64,000 nucleotides of DNA from Hofstenia miamia (GCA_004352715.1 SCFE01000064.1:590948-654947), one strand, 5' to 3'. Positions 12,580 through 24,030 are shown, counted from the stretch's first letter. Numbers and translations: made by a program. Notes: generated from the letters alone by a model not told the origin.

Positions 12580-13560
12580 AAAATATCATATGAAATTTAC
12601 TCTTTGTAATCTTTGATTGGAGTAATAATTGACAAGAATATTCAGTTTACAAAGGAGATTGAAACTAAGAACAAATTTCATTTTTTGAATGTACAAATAA
12701 TTAGAAAAGATAACAAATTTGAAACTGGAATCTATTATAAACCAACAGACACAGGATTGTTATTGAACTACAACTCAAATACGCCTTTAAATTACAAAAT
12801 ATCATTAATTAAAGGTTGTATTCATCGAATATTTGACAATTGCAGCACATATAGAACAATTAACCAAGAAATAGGAAAACTTAAGATCGAATTAAAGAAG
12901 AATGAATATCCAAATAATTTCATAGATCGACATATTAAGAAATCATTAGAAGACATTTTAATTAAAAACAAAAGATCAAAAAACAATCAAACTAATTATG
13001 AACATTGTTTTAAGATCGAATATAGAGGACTTCATACCGAAAACATGATCAAAGAACTCAAAAAAATATCAATAATTAAAGAAAATGTTAGATTTATATA
13101 TAGCAATCATAAGCTAAGAACAAAATTTCAATTAAAATCTACAACTGAAGAAACCAATAAATCAAATATAATTTATCAAATCAAATGCACCTGTGGTGAA
13201 GATTATATTGGTTTTTCTAGTAGACAACTATCAAGAAGAATTAAAGAACATGAGACCAGTTCTAATATATCTAATCATCTAAATAAATGCGGACTAAATT
13301 TTGAAACAAAAATATTACATCAGACGTCAAGATCAAGTAATTTAAAGATTATTGAGAGTATTTTTATAAAATCCTTGCAACCAAGTTTAAACACAAAAGA
13401 AGACTATATTTATAAATTAAATTTGCCACTTTTTAAAATTTAAGAAATTATAATTATTATTGTAAAATCTAGTAAATTTAGAGGGAATAATTTGTAAAAC
13501 TGACGATGACTTGGTAAGTCGAAATATATCTTGCATGTTCTTATTAAAGTTAATTAGTTA
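12580..13560 (+). mobile_element. Penelope-like element, RT thumb plus GIY-YIG endonuclease
   Basis: The ORF at 12613-13443 (about 276 codons, 5' truncated, so the apparent start is not a real one) has two parts. Residues 1-110 match the C-terminal RT region of Penelope-like elements ('FLNVQIIRKDN', 'GIYYKPTDTG', 'NTPLNYKISLIKGCIHR'). Residues 170-260 form a GIY-YIG nuclease: 'IIYQIKCTCGEDYIGFSS', 'RRIKEHE', 'HLNKCG'. The catalytic core RT motifs lie upstream and are missing. The ORF has no internal stops, so this is the youngest of the three Penelope copies here. It lies inside the minus-strand LINE. Its 3' flank carries a hammerhead-like core. Confidence 0.85.
13500..13525 (+). ncRNA. hammerhead-like core downstream of Penelope ORF
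   Basis: The sequence CTGACGA, then a stem-loop-capable 'GACTTGGTAAGTC', then GAAA matches the hammerhead ribozyme core pattern CUGANGA - stem II - GAAA. Penelope-like elements are known to carry hammerhead motifs in their terminal repeats. The base pair closing stem II next to the core is poor here and stems I and III were not established, so activity is doubtful. Confidence 0.35.
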
Positions 13561-13591
13561 TCAATTGCTTACTACTTCTATAAAATCCTAA

Positions 13592-13858
13592 CCCAGTAAA
13601 TATAGAACTGTCGAAGCGACAAAACAACGTCTTTTCACAATAAAACGACAAACTAAAAATAAAAATGCAGTTTTTTAAAAATTTATCTTCAAATTGTCAT
13701 AATACTAAAATTATACATATTTTTAAATATTTTTTGCTAGACTGAATTATACACCGCCACTAATCTGCACTATAAACGCCACTCAAACAATTTAACGCCT
13801 ATTAAACGCCAATGCACCACAAAAACGACGTCTTTACAACAGTTCTATGTTTACTGGG
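13592..13858. mobile_element. MITE, 267 bp, CCCAGTAAA ends
   Basis: Terminal inverted repeats of about 20 bp: CCCAGTAAATATAGAACTGT on the left, and the complement of the right end reads CCCAGTAAACATAGAACTGT (one mismatch). The interior is noncoding, with several repeats of AAACGCC/AACGACG. It sits between the LINE body and the Penelope element. Superfamily not assigned because the target duplication is not clear. Confidence 0.75.
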
Positions 13859-14331
13859 AAGTGAGATAGTTTTTTAATTAGTATGTTAGGATTAATCAAA
13901 TCAAAGGCTTTTGAGAGATCTAAGAAAGACATAGCTACAAATTTATTAGTATTGAGTCGAGTGATGCTCTCCAAGTTTCAGCAGCATTTAATAGTAGTGC
14001 AATAGTTGTCGAGAAGTTTTTGCGAAATCCAAATTGGATTTTTGATAATATATTATACTTATTTAAATGTTCAGTTATTTGATTATGTAATAACCTTTTG
14101 AATATTTTGTTTATTGGAGAAGTAATTGAAATTAGTCGATAATTAGGGGCAATTATTATATCACTTTTTTTAAAATAGAGGTAGTGCGAGGAAGTTTTAA
14201 ATTATCCCGAAAATAATTAAATTTTATGCATTCATTAAAAATAAAATTTAAGGGATTTGGAAGGATGTCTGCAGTAATTTTAAGAGACCATGAGGTAATG
14301 CTTGAGAGACCTCTTGATTTGTTGGTTTTAA

Positions 14332-14512
14332 ACTTATTGATTGATTGAAACTTATTGATTGATTGAAACTTATTGATTGATTGAAACTTATTGCTGGATT
14401 GAAACTTGTTGATTGATTGAAACTTATTGATTGATTGAAACTTATTGATTGATTGCAACTTATTGATTGATTGAAACTTATTGATTGATTGAAACTTACT
14501 GATTGATTGTTG
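14332..14512. repeat. 18-bp minisatellite, about 10 copies
   Basis: Unit AACTTATTGATTGATTGA repeated head to tail with rare substitutions. 18 is a multiple of 3, so on the minus strand it stays in frame as a hexapeptide repeat (SINKFQ in one frame, NQSISF in another), and one frame runs straight into the LINE RT remnant at 14325. Confidence 0.95.
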
Positions 14513-14524
14513 TACATTGCTAAT

Positions 14525-15370
14525 TTCAATGAATTTTTATTCTCATTGATTCCAAATTAAATCAGTGTTTTAAAAATGTCTTTAATCTAAGGTATTCCAG
14601 TAAGACTTAATAGTGGGAATGCTCTTGACAGGGTTAATTGGAGACATATCATGTCAAGAAGAAGACGTCCCAATGCCTGCATAGAGTAGATCCTGTAAAA
14701 TGAAAGCATTGAGCGTAAATTAGCTAATCTCCAAAATGTAAATGTGCTTGAATTTTTGTACATATTGCTACTACATCTTTCTGACTATATTTTCGCAATA
14801 TGTATAATATATAGACATTTTTAGCACTTTAATTAGATATTTTTCTACAGTCAGATTCTAAGGGGAAACAAATTTAAAAAACACAAAATTCATAAGCGCA
14901 ATAAGTAATGCATAAACGCCAAAATTATGGTTCTTTGCCTAACTATTGTTAAATTTTGACTGTATTTTGTCATCAGGGTAAAAACTGGAGATTAAGGCAA
15001 AAATCAATATTCTTTATCAGCACAGTGGTAAAAATGGAAGATAGAGCATTTTCTCAACATTTTAAGCAGAAAGTTGCGATTTTGCACAACATTGATTTCT
15101 GAAGCTTCTTTCAACTGAACATTCATAGCAGTAATTTTTGAACTATAGCTGGACTGATTTCTGGCATAGTACAATTTTACCTTACAAAAGTAAAACGACA
15201 TAACTACAGATTTTTTATTTTCGTACTTTTAGTAGCTAAACGCTTCACAAAGGTTATATTGGATATTGAATTTTCTAAAAAACATTTTCTTATACCTATA
15301 GCCAAAATTTGCCTTAGAGTCAAAATGTACTACTAAATGCCAAAATTGTCAACAGTTGGAACCTTAATAT
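14525..15370. other. AT-rich, no gene seen
   Basis: No supported feature. A 65-codon minus ORF at 15004-15201 has no recognised domain. Confidence 0.45.
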
Positions 15371-15720
15371 TATTGAAATTCAGAGGTAATGCTGAAATAT
15401 CATAATTAGATAAGATAAGATAAGATATTAAACGTAATGGGCTGCAAACTACAAATTTCTGTTTTACTTTCATTTATGAGTAACTTATGCATGTTGAAAT
15501 ACAATTTATTGCAATTATATGCAATTGCTAAATGCATCGGTTTATCATTGTTGAATATGCTGGTATCACCGCCATGTTGAATTAAATTACTATCAGTCAG
15601 CGTATGCATGTGTCGTTTACATATATACTGAAAATAAGAGGACCTAAAATTTTACCCTCGAGGACGTCATTGCTAACAGATAGCCAATCAGAAAAGAATT
15701 TTTTAACCTTCAAATCATTT
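15370..15720 (-). mobile_element. LINE RT fragment
   Basis: Minus-strand pieces 'ILGPLIFSIYVND', 'GGDTSIFNNDK' (degenerate active-site YADDT region) and 'LLINESKTEICSLQP' match the order seen in the LINE at 12.2-12.5 kb. A GATAA repeat (about 15408-15426) interrupts it. Confidence 0.7.
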
Positions 15721-17199
15721 GCTGAAGTATTGCAATCATATCGGAAAAAAAATTTCTTCTAAACACTTTAAATAAAACATACACATACACAGATACACAC
15801 ACATTTGGAAATAACTTATGGTTTAGTCAAGACACACTCTTTGCAATTACATTCATATATAAATTTCGTTTATAAGCTTTTTTGTTACAGTATTTACCGA
15901 ATTTATTGACTTTTATTCTATACATTGTGTAATCTTTTCAGCAAATAGTAAATTATATGTTTCAACTAAATAACGTAATTTGTAGAATACCTCAAAAAAG
16001 TCAAAATATGTATTTACAAAATATAACCGATTCATGCTTTAGAATACGGAAAAAATCTGAATATACCATAATGATTTGTCGAATTTAAGTGTATGTATAT
16101 TTTTCTTTATCGTTTTTTGAAAGTTCAATTTTGTTCAATGCTTATGATGAAAAGATATCTTCATTTTAAACATTACTCAGTTTTTTACAATGATTGAATT
16201 GGTGAAAGTTGAATATATTCAACATTATAAGTTATTTTTACATTTTAATAAGTTAATATTACAAACTTTATTTAATATGTTTACGAATTAATATAAAAAT
16301 TTCACAATTTTTCTACACGTTTAATATCTTTGCAAACAAACATTTGTATTAGACTTGTAAAAAAACCATTTTTTAAAAGGGAATTATTTCCAATCATAGG
16401 TCAATCTGAAAGCATCGTGGAGAAAATAAATCTAAAAAACAACAAAACTTAAATTATTATAAAATTTAAAATCAAATTCTTCTTTCAGGATGGGAAAAAA
16501 CACTGACTTCTGTCTTCACACTTATTAAGAAGAATAAGTAACTAGAAATACGATGAGATGCCATTCAATGTATAAAATGTTGCTTAAGTTTAGAAACGTC
16601 ATGTGCAAGGCAATTTCATATAAGTTGAAAAGATCTATACGATTAGAAACATAAAATGGAAGGTATACAATTGTCAAATTTGCTAAAACATGTTGTAATG
16701 AAACCATAACAAAAGGAAAAGTGTCAGATATATTAAAACCTGTATCAATAAATTTAACTTTGGAGCTAAATGAAGTAATAAAAATATATATTTTACGCTC
16801 TCATAATAGCGGAAAAATGTTTCTAAATCCAAAGATATTGGCATTCCCTGGATTGCTATGCCTTAGAAACTCAAGAAAGTTCAGAGTTTATTTAAAAAAT
16901 TCTCAATCTCTGCGATTTTGAAACCTTTATTAGGAATACAACGCTATCTCGTATTCAGAAAATATTCCAAAGTTGTTTTATGGTTTAATGTACAAAATGT
17001 ATTTTAAATCATCTGACAATGGCTGTTGGGTTTTTATAATCTAATGAACAACTACGAATATATAATTAGATTAATTGTTTTGAGTACTATACATATGAAT
17101 AAATGAATTTTATATAGGTATGATATTCATTTTCAATTTATAAGTTTTGCTTCTTTTCACTTCAAGCTATACACCATATAATTTCTTTAATAACCATAA
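15721..17199. other. AT-rich, no secure gene; part of a repeat family
   Basis: 16090-16190 is similar to two separated pieces at 18090-18120 and 18680-18780 (shared 'ATGATGAAAAGATATCTT'), so it serves as an approximate empty-site copy for the insertion at 18.1-18.7 kb. ORFs at 16525-16707 and 16721-16921 are short and unrecognised. Confidence 0.45.
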
Positions 17200-17414
17200 T
17201 CATTTTTCAATTTCATGAGCTTTTTTACAAACTGAATACGAGTCTTTGTTTTGTAAAATCAATAAATTTAATAATTTTGCTTTAATGTATTCTTCATGAA
17301 AATTTGTTAGTCTTTTAGCAATTAACAATGTTGCGAGAATTTCTTGACAACTAATTGATTCATTTTGGAATGGCGTTATGTTTTGATTTACTATTATCAA
17401 AAATTTCTCACTGG
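17200..17414 (-). CDS. candidate terminal exon of an unrecognised gene
   Basis: On the minus strand a pyrimidine-rich 'TTTTTCTTAAG' acceptor at 17415 leads into an open frame of 71 codons ending in TGA at 17200-17202. The peptide is well mixed ('ISCQEILATLLIAKRL', 'VCKKAHEIEK') and unlike the low-complexity shadows around it. No ATG is used; it would be a 3' exon. Family not recognised. Support is reading-frame quality plus one splice site only. Confidence 0.3.
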
Positions 17415-18121
17415 CTTAAGAAAAATGCAAATGTTAACGCTTTTATCATTGTAAATTTGTGTATAGCATTGAAAACATTTTGTTTTTAGTTTGGAGTTTC
17501 ACTCTTCCACTTTGTAGATCAATACTTTAATGCACATGTTCGTAATCATGTTAGCAACAATTTTATATTCCATTTCTTTAAGGTTTATACAATACGTGTG
17601 TTATTACTTAATTTTCTCAGAATTCTGTGTCTAATGAGCGTTTGGAAATGCATAAATTTTTTATTTTGAAAGCAAATATACAATCATTTTTTATGTTAAT
17701 ACACTTTGTGTCAAGCCGAGGTATTTATTTGTTGTGAGATGTTGTTCCTTTAGTTGACATCTCATAAATGTTTAATAATATTTGGAAAAGCAAACATCTT
17801 TTAATTATGCAAAAACTAAAAAATATATCATTTTTTAACCACATGTACATTCTGTGAAACAATGCAAATCATTTTTTAGCATTGATTGTATTCAATGTAT
17901 TGAAATATATAATTTTTGAAATTGCATAAACTATTATACAACTGCAAGCACTTTAACAATCATTAATTTGTATAATGTTCTAAAATTTATATTTATGTGG
18001 GATATTATATAAAAACACTTAAAAACAAAACGATTCATTTCTATAGAAATAAAACCTGAATTTACAATAAAGAATAGTAGAATTTATGTGTATGTACGTT
18101 TCTCTTTATCATTCTTGAAAT
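17415..18121. other. AT-rich, no gene seen
   Basis: Nothing recognised. Confidence 0.4.
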
Positions 18122-18674
18122 TTTACACTAGCACTCTGAAAATTTAATACACTCTTTAATTCCTAATCCGGTCATAAATGACCGGTATTTGTGTAGCATT
18201 TATTACAGTGAGATTTATACAGGCATTCAGGTTCATATTTAATAAACACTGCTACTGCTATCTGATGCCATATCCCACATAATTTGATTAAGAGCCGCTT
18301 TGCTGCTTCTCTTGCCATTAATTTTTAACTAAAACGATCAAAACTGTTAAATACACGCTCAATATAAAGTATATTACTGCATAAATATAACTACACAAGC
18401 GCATGCATGGAATGTTTAGCCTGGGCCACAAATGACCGGTTTTCGGAGTTTAAGGGGCATTAATGATTTTTAATATCTAAGTCTGTCTGTTTTCCGAAAA
18501 TGTCATCAATTCGTACTTTACAGCAGAATTAGTAAATATAGGTGTAAACTTAAGATAAGATAAGATAAGAGATTCTAAAAGATAAGATTGTAAAAATGTT
18601 TACATGTAGGGAAGTAGTTGTTTAACAATTGCATCAAAAACGGTCAGAAATGACCGGTTCGGAGTTCTAATGTA
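18122..18674. mobile_element. piggyBac-like MITE(s) with ACCGGTCAT palindromes
   Basis: The left end reads TTACACTAGCACTCTGAA and the complement of the right end reads TACATTAGAACTCCGAA. Just inside both ends lie near-perfect palindromes (CCGGTCATAAATGACCGG at 18168-18185; CGGTCAGAAATGACCGG at about 18640-18656). A third copy of the right-end signature (AAATGACCGG then TCGGAGTTTAAG, 18431-18455) suggests a nested or tandem second copy. The 'ACTAG.ACT...CCGGTCAT' ends resemble piggyBac-type MITEs of invertebrates. Noncoding. Confidence 0.55.
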
Positions 18675-20413
18675 ATGAAATTTTCATTTTGTTCAATGCC
18701 TATGATGAAAAGATATCTTAATTTTAGCACAATTTTCAGTTTTTACAATAATTTGAGTAATTTGATCTACAAATGTGTAAAACATGCCAAACCAAAAAAA
18801 AAGTGACAAAATGTATTTAATGAAAAACATGTTATCAACACTCTTGAAATGCTTTGTATAAAAATTCCTATTTGCAAATATTTTATTCTTGAATTCAATG
18901 AGAAAAACGTATTGAAAAAGTATTTATTTTTCACCAAAGACTGTGATTATTAAAGTGTTTTACTTTACTAACATTTTAGGTTTGTAGCATTTATCATTTC
19001 CATAAGTTTATAATTGGGGAAAAACATGTTGTAATAATACTTGTGAAATGATTCTAGTTTTATATGATTTGAAAATGTTTTTTTAATAGTGATAATTTAT
19101 AAAGTGATTTAATTTTCATGTTTATATAGTTTGTGATAGACTGTTTATAAATTTGGTAGATCCTTTACAATGTGATACATTTTGACAATTGAACAATGAA
19201 GTATAGATAAAAAATTATGGCATGCTAGCATTGTCTGTGAAAAAGTACAACTTTGTACACACATGAGAATGTTGCCAGGCTAATGGAATTTCACATGGCT
19301 GTACTGTCTTTACAATTCTTTGCATTTTGACATTTGAACGATGGGAATAGATAAAACCACGTAATGTTGACATTGTCTGTGAAAGAGTGCAATTTTGTAC
19401 ACGTATCAATATACACAGCCTGAATAATGCAATTTCACATTGATTAAAGAACTATGCTAAAAAATTTACACTTTTTGTTGAGCTTTTTTTATAGTTCAAT
19501 CCCTTAACGCATTTTGTAATATTATTTCTTGTTAGTTTTACAGATATTTCTTTTAAAAACGTAATCGATTTTATTTTAACGAATTGCTGCGAATTTACTG
19601 TCCAATGTTAAATTAATTATATACTTTATCATAAATGAAAATGTCATTTGTTTGTTAATACACATTTTTTCATTGCATTTGTTTAAACTATAAATTTTCA
19701 TGTGGTTTATACTGTGAACGTCACCTCCTTTGACTTGTTTATTAATTATTAATTTTGATACTACCATGTGAACTTCATAACGTGCAAATATACATTGCGA
19801 ATGATTCCTAAACCATTATTCCCACCCAACAATGAAGTCATCACAAATATTATCAATGTGTAGATGAAATTCGCTTTATGAAGTTCATCATTTATTAGAG
19901 CATTTTATATTTTCTTCATAAATAAATTTATTATTTATAAATGTTCTTTTTCCCTGTTTTGTGAGAGTATGCGTAGGTGAAAGCATGTATTTATTTTTAT
20001 TTAAAAGGTATTTTTGCTTGGAAATATTTATTGATTCATATTTTTACAACAAAAAAATAGAAATAAAATATTTGTAATTTCAAAAATTTGAAATTTTTGG
20101 ATACAGAAATAATTTCAATGGTTTTTGAAAATTGTTTATATGATGTGTATAAAAAACTTGGTCAATAGATTGCATTATTTATTTCTTAATATGAGTGTAA
20201 ACTTATTACATGTATGGGAAGTTAAATATATATTGTTGTTGTTGTTGATCTTGTTGGAATAGGTTAACAACTAATATCATGAAACAAATTTCTGCACGCA
20301 GCCAATAGCTTATCGACATTCTTGTATTTGTCCCTGATCTTCTCAACACAATATGAAGTAAATTCACAAAATTTGTCATTTCTACCAGCACTTCAATGAT
20401 TTTCGATAATATT
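18675..20413. other. AT-rich, no gene; includes tandem duplication
   Basis: Apart from the duplication at 19165-19440 nothing is recognised. Short ORFs at 19576 and 20206 (minus) look accidental. Confidence 0.4.
19165..19440. repeat. two-copy tandem duplication, period about 145 bp
   Basis: Two diverged units share, in order, CATTTTGACA, GAACAATG/GAACGATG, ATAGATAAAA, CATTGTCTGTGAAA, TTTGTACAC and AATTTCACAT. Noncoding. Confidence 0.75.
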
Positions 20414-21770
20414 TATGTAATTTAGAAAATCTATTTTACAAATATTAAAAATTTAAGAAGAATAAACTATATTTTATACTAAATTTAGCAATATAAATAT
20501 TGATTACACTACAGAAATGCGTCTAAAATATACAAACACATTAATATATATACACAATTTACAAGAAAATATTTATTGCACTTGAATCACGGTATTTCAA
20601 TTTCTTTTAGTACTATAGTCAGAGTTAATAAATTTGAAACCTCTCCACTTATATTCGAACAATTCAGACCTATGCAATTTATATAATTGTGTTATTTTAG
20701 TTTTAAAGGTTTTTTGATACTTGGCGTTCTTAATTTCTGTTGGCAATTCATTCCAAGGACGAATTGATGTATTAATAAAAGAATTTTGGAATTGTTTATT
20801 TTTCGGTTTTGTTTGCTTTATAACTACGTGCGTTTTACTATGAAAATTTGGAGTTTTAAAATTAGGGAAATTTTTTGAATTGCATGGAGCGATTTTTTTA
20901 AGAATTTTGTAGAACGTACATAAAATTTGTTTTATAACTTGTCACTATAGACTTCGAAAAGTTTCTTTTGATCGTTTTTTTATACAGCCCAATGTAATAT
21001 TAATTGCCCAATTTGTATTTCAAATTTTCTGAGATAGTGTGTATCAATTTCTGTATATAATATGCAAGCATAATTTAGATGACTTAAGACTNTATGTAAT
21101 TTAGAAAATCTATTTTACAAATATTAAAAATTTAAGAAGAATAAACTATATTTTATACTAAATTTAGCAATATAAATATTGATTACACTACAGAAATGCG
21201 TCTAAAATATACAAACACATTAATATATATACACAAATTACAAGAAAATATTAATTGCACTTGAATCACGGTATTTAAATTTCTTTTAGTACTATAGTCA
21301 GAGTTAATAAATTTGAAACCTCTCCACTTATATTCGAACAATTCAGACCTATGCGATTTATATAATTGTGTTATTTTAGTTTTAAAGGTTTTTTGATACT
21401 TGGCGTTCTTAATTTCTGTTGGCAATTCATTCCAAGGACGAATTGATGTATTAATAAAAGAATTTTGGAATTGTTTATTTTTCGGTTTTGTTTGCTTTAT
21501 AACTACGTGCGTTTTACTATGAAAATTTGGAGTTTTAAAATTAGGGAAATTTTTTGAATTGCATGGAGCGATTTTTTTAAGAATTTTGTAGAACGTACAT
21601 AAAATTTTTTTTATAACTTGTCACTATAGACTTCGAAAAGTTTCTTTTGATCGTTTTTTTATACAGCCCAATGTAATATTAATTGCCCAATTTGTATTTC
21701 AAATTTTCTGAGATAGTGTGTATCAATTTCTGTATATAATATGCAAGCATAATTTAGATGACTTAAGACT
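20414..21770. repeat. 678-bp near-identical tandem copies joined by one N
   Basis: 20414-21091 and 21093-21770 have the same length (678) and differ at only a handful of positions; the single N at 21092 is the junction. Both lie in the LINE RT remnant. Most likely two overlapping contig ends or haplotypes left unmerged, not a true tandem duplication. Confidence 0.85.
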
Positions 21771-22260
21771 AAAGCATGAATAAGCTGAATTTTGGCATTA
21801 ATACTTAAAAGATGAGAAAAATTATGTATTGCTGTAATTGCAAATGCCATTTTTTACTATGCTATCTACTTGGTTATGAAAATTTAATTTGGTGTCGAAA
21901 ATGACACCTAAATATTTAAAATGAGAACTTGTTTTATAGTTTCCTTATTGAAACGTAGTGTGCATTTGGATATGTCTGTTTTACTTTTTATTATACAAAA
22001 TTGTGTTTTTGAAGTATTTATTGTTAATTTGTGTGATGCATAAAAATTTACTAATTTTGCACAATTTTTTTTCAATTAAATCTACTGAATCTTCCACAAA
22101 GTTACTAGATTGAAATACTGTATTATTGTGTTATCGGTATATTATAAAATCTCACATGTAAGGTTCTTATTTAAATCATTTATGTAAATAATAAAGAGCA
22201 GTAGGCCCAAGATTGTCCCTTGTGGAACACCTTTTTCTAATGCAATCCAATCCGAGAAAT
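20590..22260 (-). mobile_element. LINE RT palm to C-terminus, partly duplicated
   Basis: From 22260 down: '[20 protein letters not shown]', a mutated active site ('YTDNT' where the family has YADDT), 'KFLCITQINNKYFKNTILYN'-like remnants across frameshifts, 'LLSINAKIQLIHALVLSHLNYACILY' (21850-21659), and the C-terminal 'NAKYQKTFKTKITQLY' with 'FEYKWRGFKFINSDYS' (21425-21300, and again at 20750-20620 in the duplicated block). Same family as 7.6-8.5 kb. Inactive: catalytic aspartate lost and frame broken. Confidence 0.8.
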
Positions 22261-22269
22261 GGTTATGCA

Positions 22270-23290
22270 ATTTTACCCGTTGCCTTCTTTTGTATAAATA
22301 ACTATTTCCTATCAGGAAGACTTCTTTATCATTCAGAACATCTATAACACAAGACTCATTATTCTCTGCAAATTTTCCACTTTGCCTGAGATAATTGTCA
22401 CTCTGGGCAATGCCATTTCATATCTAGGAACAACTTCTGCATGGAAGGGTGTCTCATATTTTACAATAGTGTTGACTACCAAAATGCATTACCTAACTTT
22501 TCAGCAAAGCCTTTGTCCAAAGGACCAATAAAGGTCTGAGGTCTTGATGTACCTTCCTGTGCACTCATGTCATTATATCGTTTGTCTTCGCTGTCTTGAT
22601 AATCCTTGCTGTGAGGGCTTGTCAATATATTGTTTTTGTTCACTTTCTTGTAACCCTTCCTGTGAAATTGTGTTAATGTCATTTGTGGGTTGCCGATTTC
22701 CTATGGATTTGCAAAAGAAATTTCTTTTCTTTACGGACTGATTAATTGCACAGAGTGCAAAACAATTTATCATTTAAGGTACATGTACATATAAACTCAG
22801 TACGAAAGTCAGGCACAATTTTCTTCACTTTGTCGTTTTTGTATGCTTTGACATCCTGTAAAATATTAATAACTGTAGTAATGAAAACCTGTTTTTTCCA
22901 TTTAATCTACGAATTTACATGGTTAAAAATAGTTTAACAATGACAGTATTACATAAAAACAGCCATTTGTGGACATTTAAAAATTTTTCAAACCAGGTAG
23001 ACAATTTATAGCGAAATTCAAAGCATTATTTAACGTCAATACTTATGATTGTTCCGTAATCTGCAAAAGAAAATTGTGATATTCTAATTTAAACTTATTC
23101 TTTATATTTATTAGGTTCGTTTATTAGTGTAAGTTAGTTGAAAACATGTATAGATATATTACAAGACTGGATTCTAAACAATTCTAGTGACAAATTATAG
23201 AAGTAAACAAAACAAAAAAATATATGCAAATTAACATACGTATTTCCCTATATTTGCGAGGAACTTTTCACAAACGTAACTACAAAGCTT
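22270..23290. other. no secure gene
   Basis: 22440-22770 is somewhat GC-richer with opposing 65-68-codon ORFs in several frames; none has a recognisable domain. Confidence 0.35.
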
Positions 23291-23509
23291 TTTCAACATT
23301 TACATAAAGCATGCAACAGCTTGTTCATTGGAAATATTTTTCTTGGTACAGTGTTGGGGTTAGGAGCAAGCACACGAGTTAGAGAAGAAAAATCAAAAGA
23401 GATTACATCGCTGAAATCCAGGAAAAACGATCCAGAAATCTTTGTCGATGGCTACGATCCAGCCATGCAGGGGGACCCATATGTCTCAAATGATTATATA
23501 AACTTATAA
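23290..23509 (+). CDS. candidate 3' exon of an unrecognised gene
   Basis: An open frame ends at TAA 23507-23509 and encodes 'LFIGNIFLGTVLGLGAS', a basic/acidic stretch ('TRVREEKSKEITSLKSRK') and 'DPEIFVDGYDPAMQ'. Base composition is clearly richer in G+C than the flanks, and an AATAAA lies about 25 bp after the stop. The N-terminal part could be a membrane segment. No ATG start is convincing, so it is read as a terminal exon. It would converge on VPS26. Family unknown. Confidence 0.35.
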
Positions 23510-23739
23510 TTGTTAAGGATCTTTAGTAATTTTAATAAAAACAGACTAAAAGATATATTTTGCTAAACTTGAGCATTGTCAATTTTCAAAAATGCGCTCT
23601 AAATATGCGTTAATTAATGAAAAGATATCATTATGTAATTAAACATTGATAAGAGGTTATTTCTGCTGCTATATGAAATCATCTTTGGTGTTAAGACTTG
23701 GTTGCATTGATCTTATGCATATACTTTCGATTATTTTTA

Positions 23740-24030
23740 AATTTTTGGAGATGGTAGATCTTAAAATTTTGATGTCAATTTAATCATCATTTTCTTAGGT
23801 GTTCTGATATTGTTGACTTAATTTCGTGTTCTTTTATTTTTCTGCTACCATATCCAATATAGTCCTCACCAAAGGGGCAATTGACTTTATAGATAACATT
23901 GAACTTTTCGGATATCTTTGTTGTTGATTTTAATTCTAGGTTTTGACTAAGATTTAGCGTTGTATAAACAAATTTTAAATTTTCTTTTATATAATTTATT
24001 CTTCGTTTTTGATTAATCACATCTATTGTG
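23740..24030 (-). mobile_element. Penelope-like GIY-YIG remnant
   Basis: The 77-codon piece reads 'NLKFVYTTLNLSQNLELKS' then 'NVIYKVNCPFGEDYIGYGS' and 'KIKEHE', matching the element at 12.6-13.4 kb motif for motif. RT is not visible; fragmentary frames continue to about 24.4 kb. Confidence 0.75.

Larger units (their letters stand above)
12161..14325 (-). mobile_element. LINE reverse transcriptase, split by later insertions
   Basis: Read from 14325 down: 'KSRGLSSITSWSLKITADIL' and 'FIFNECIKFNYF' (N-terminal RT), 'NYRLISITSPINKIFKRLLHNQI' with 'IQFGFRKNFSTT' (about 14130-13980), then 'FLDLSKAFDLINPNILIKKL' across frameshifts to about 13865. The element resumes near 12560 with '[19 protein letters not shown]', a degenerate active-site region, and the C-terminal piece at 12409-12161 ('LGVTIDSMLKFNSHI'). 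The intervening 12.58-13.86 kb is foreign: a plus-strand Penelope-like element and a MITE. The LINE is dead, with stops and frameshifts throughout. Confidence 0.8.

Noticed and set aside
14332-14512. CRISPR-like array
   Set aside because: Units are contiguous with no spacers, and the genome is eukaryotic.
14248-14529. 93-codon repeat protein (NQSISF)n
   Set aside because: Product of the 18-bp minisatellite; no non-repeat domain except LINE RT remnants in the neighbouring frame.
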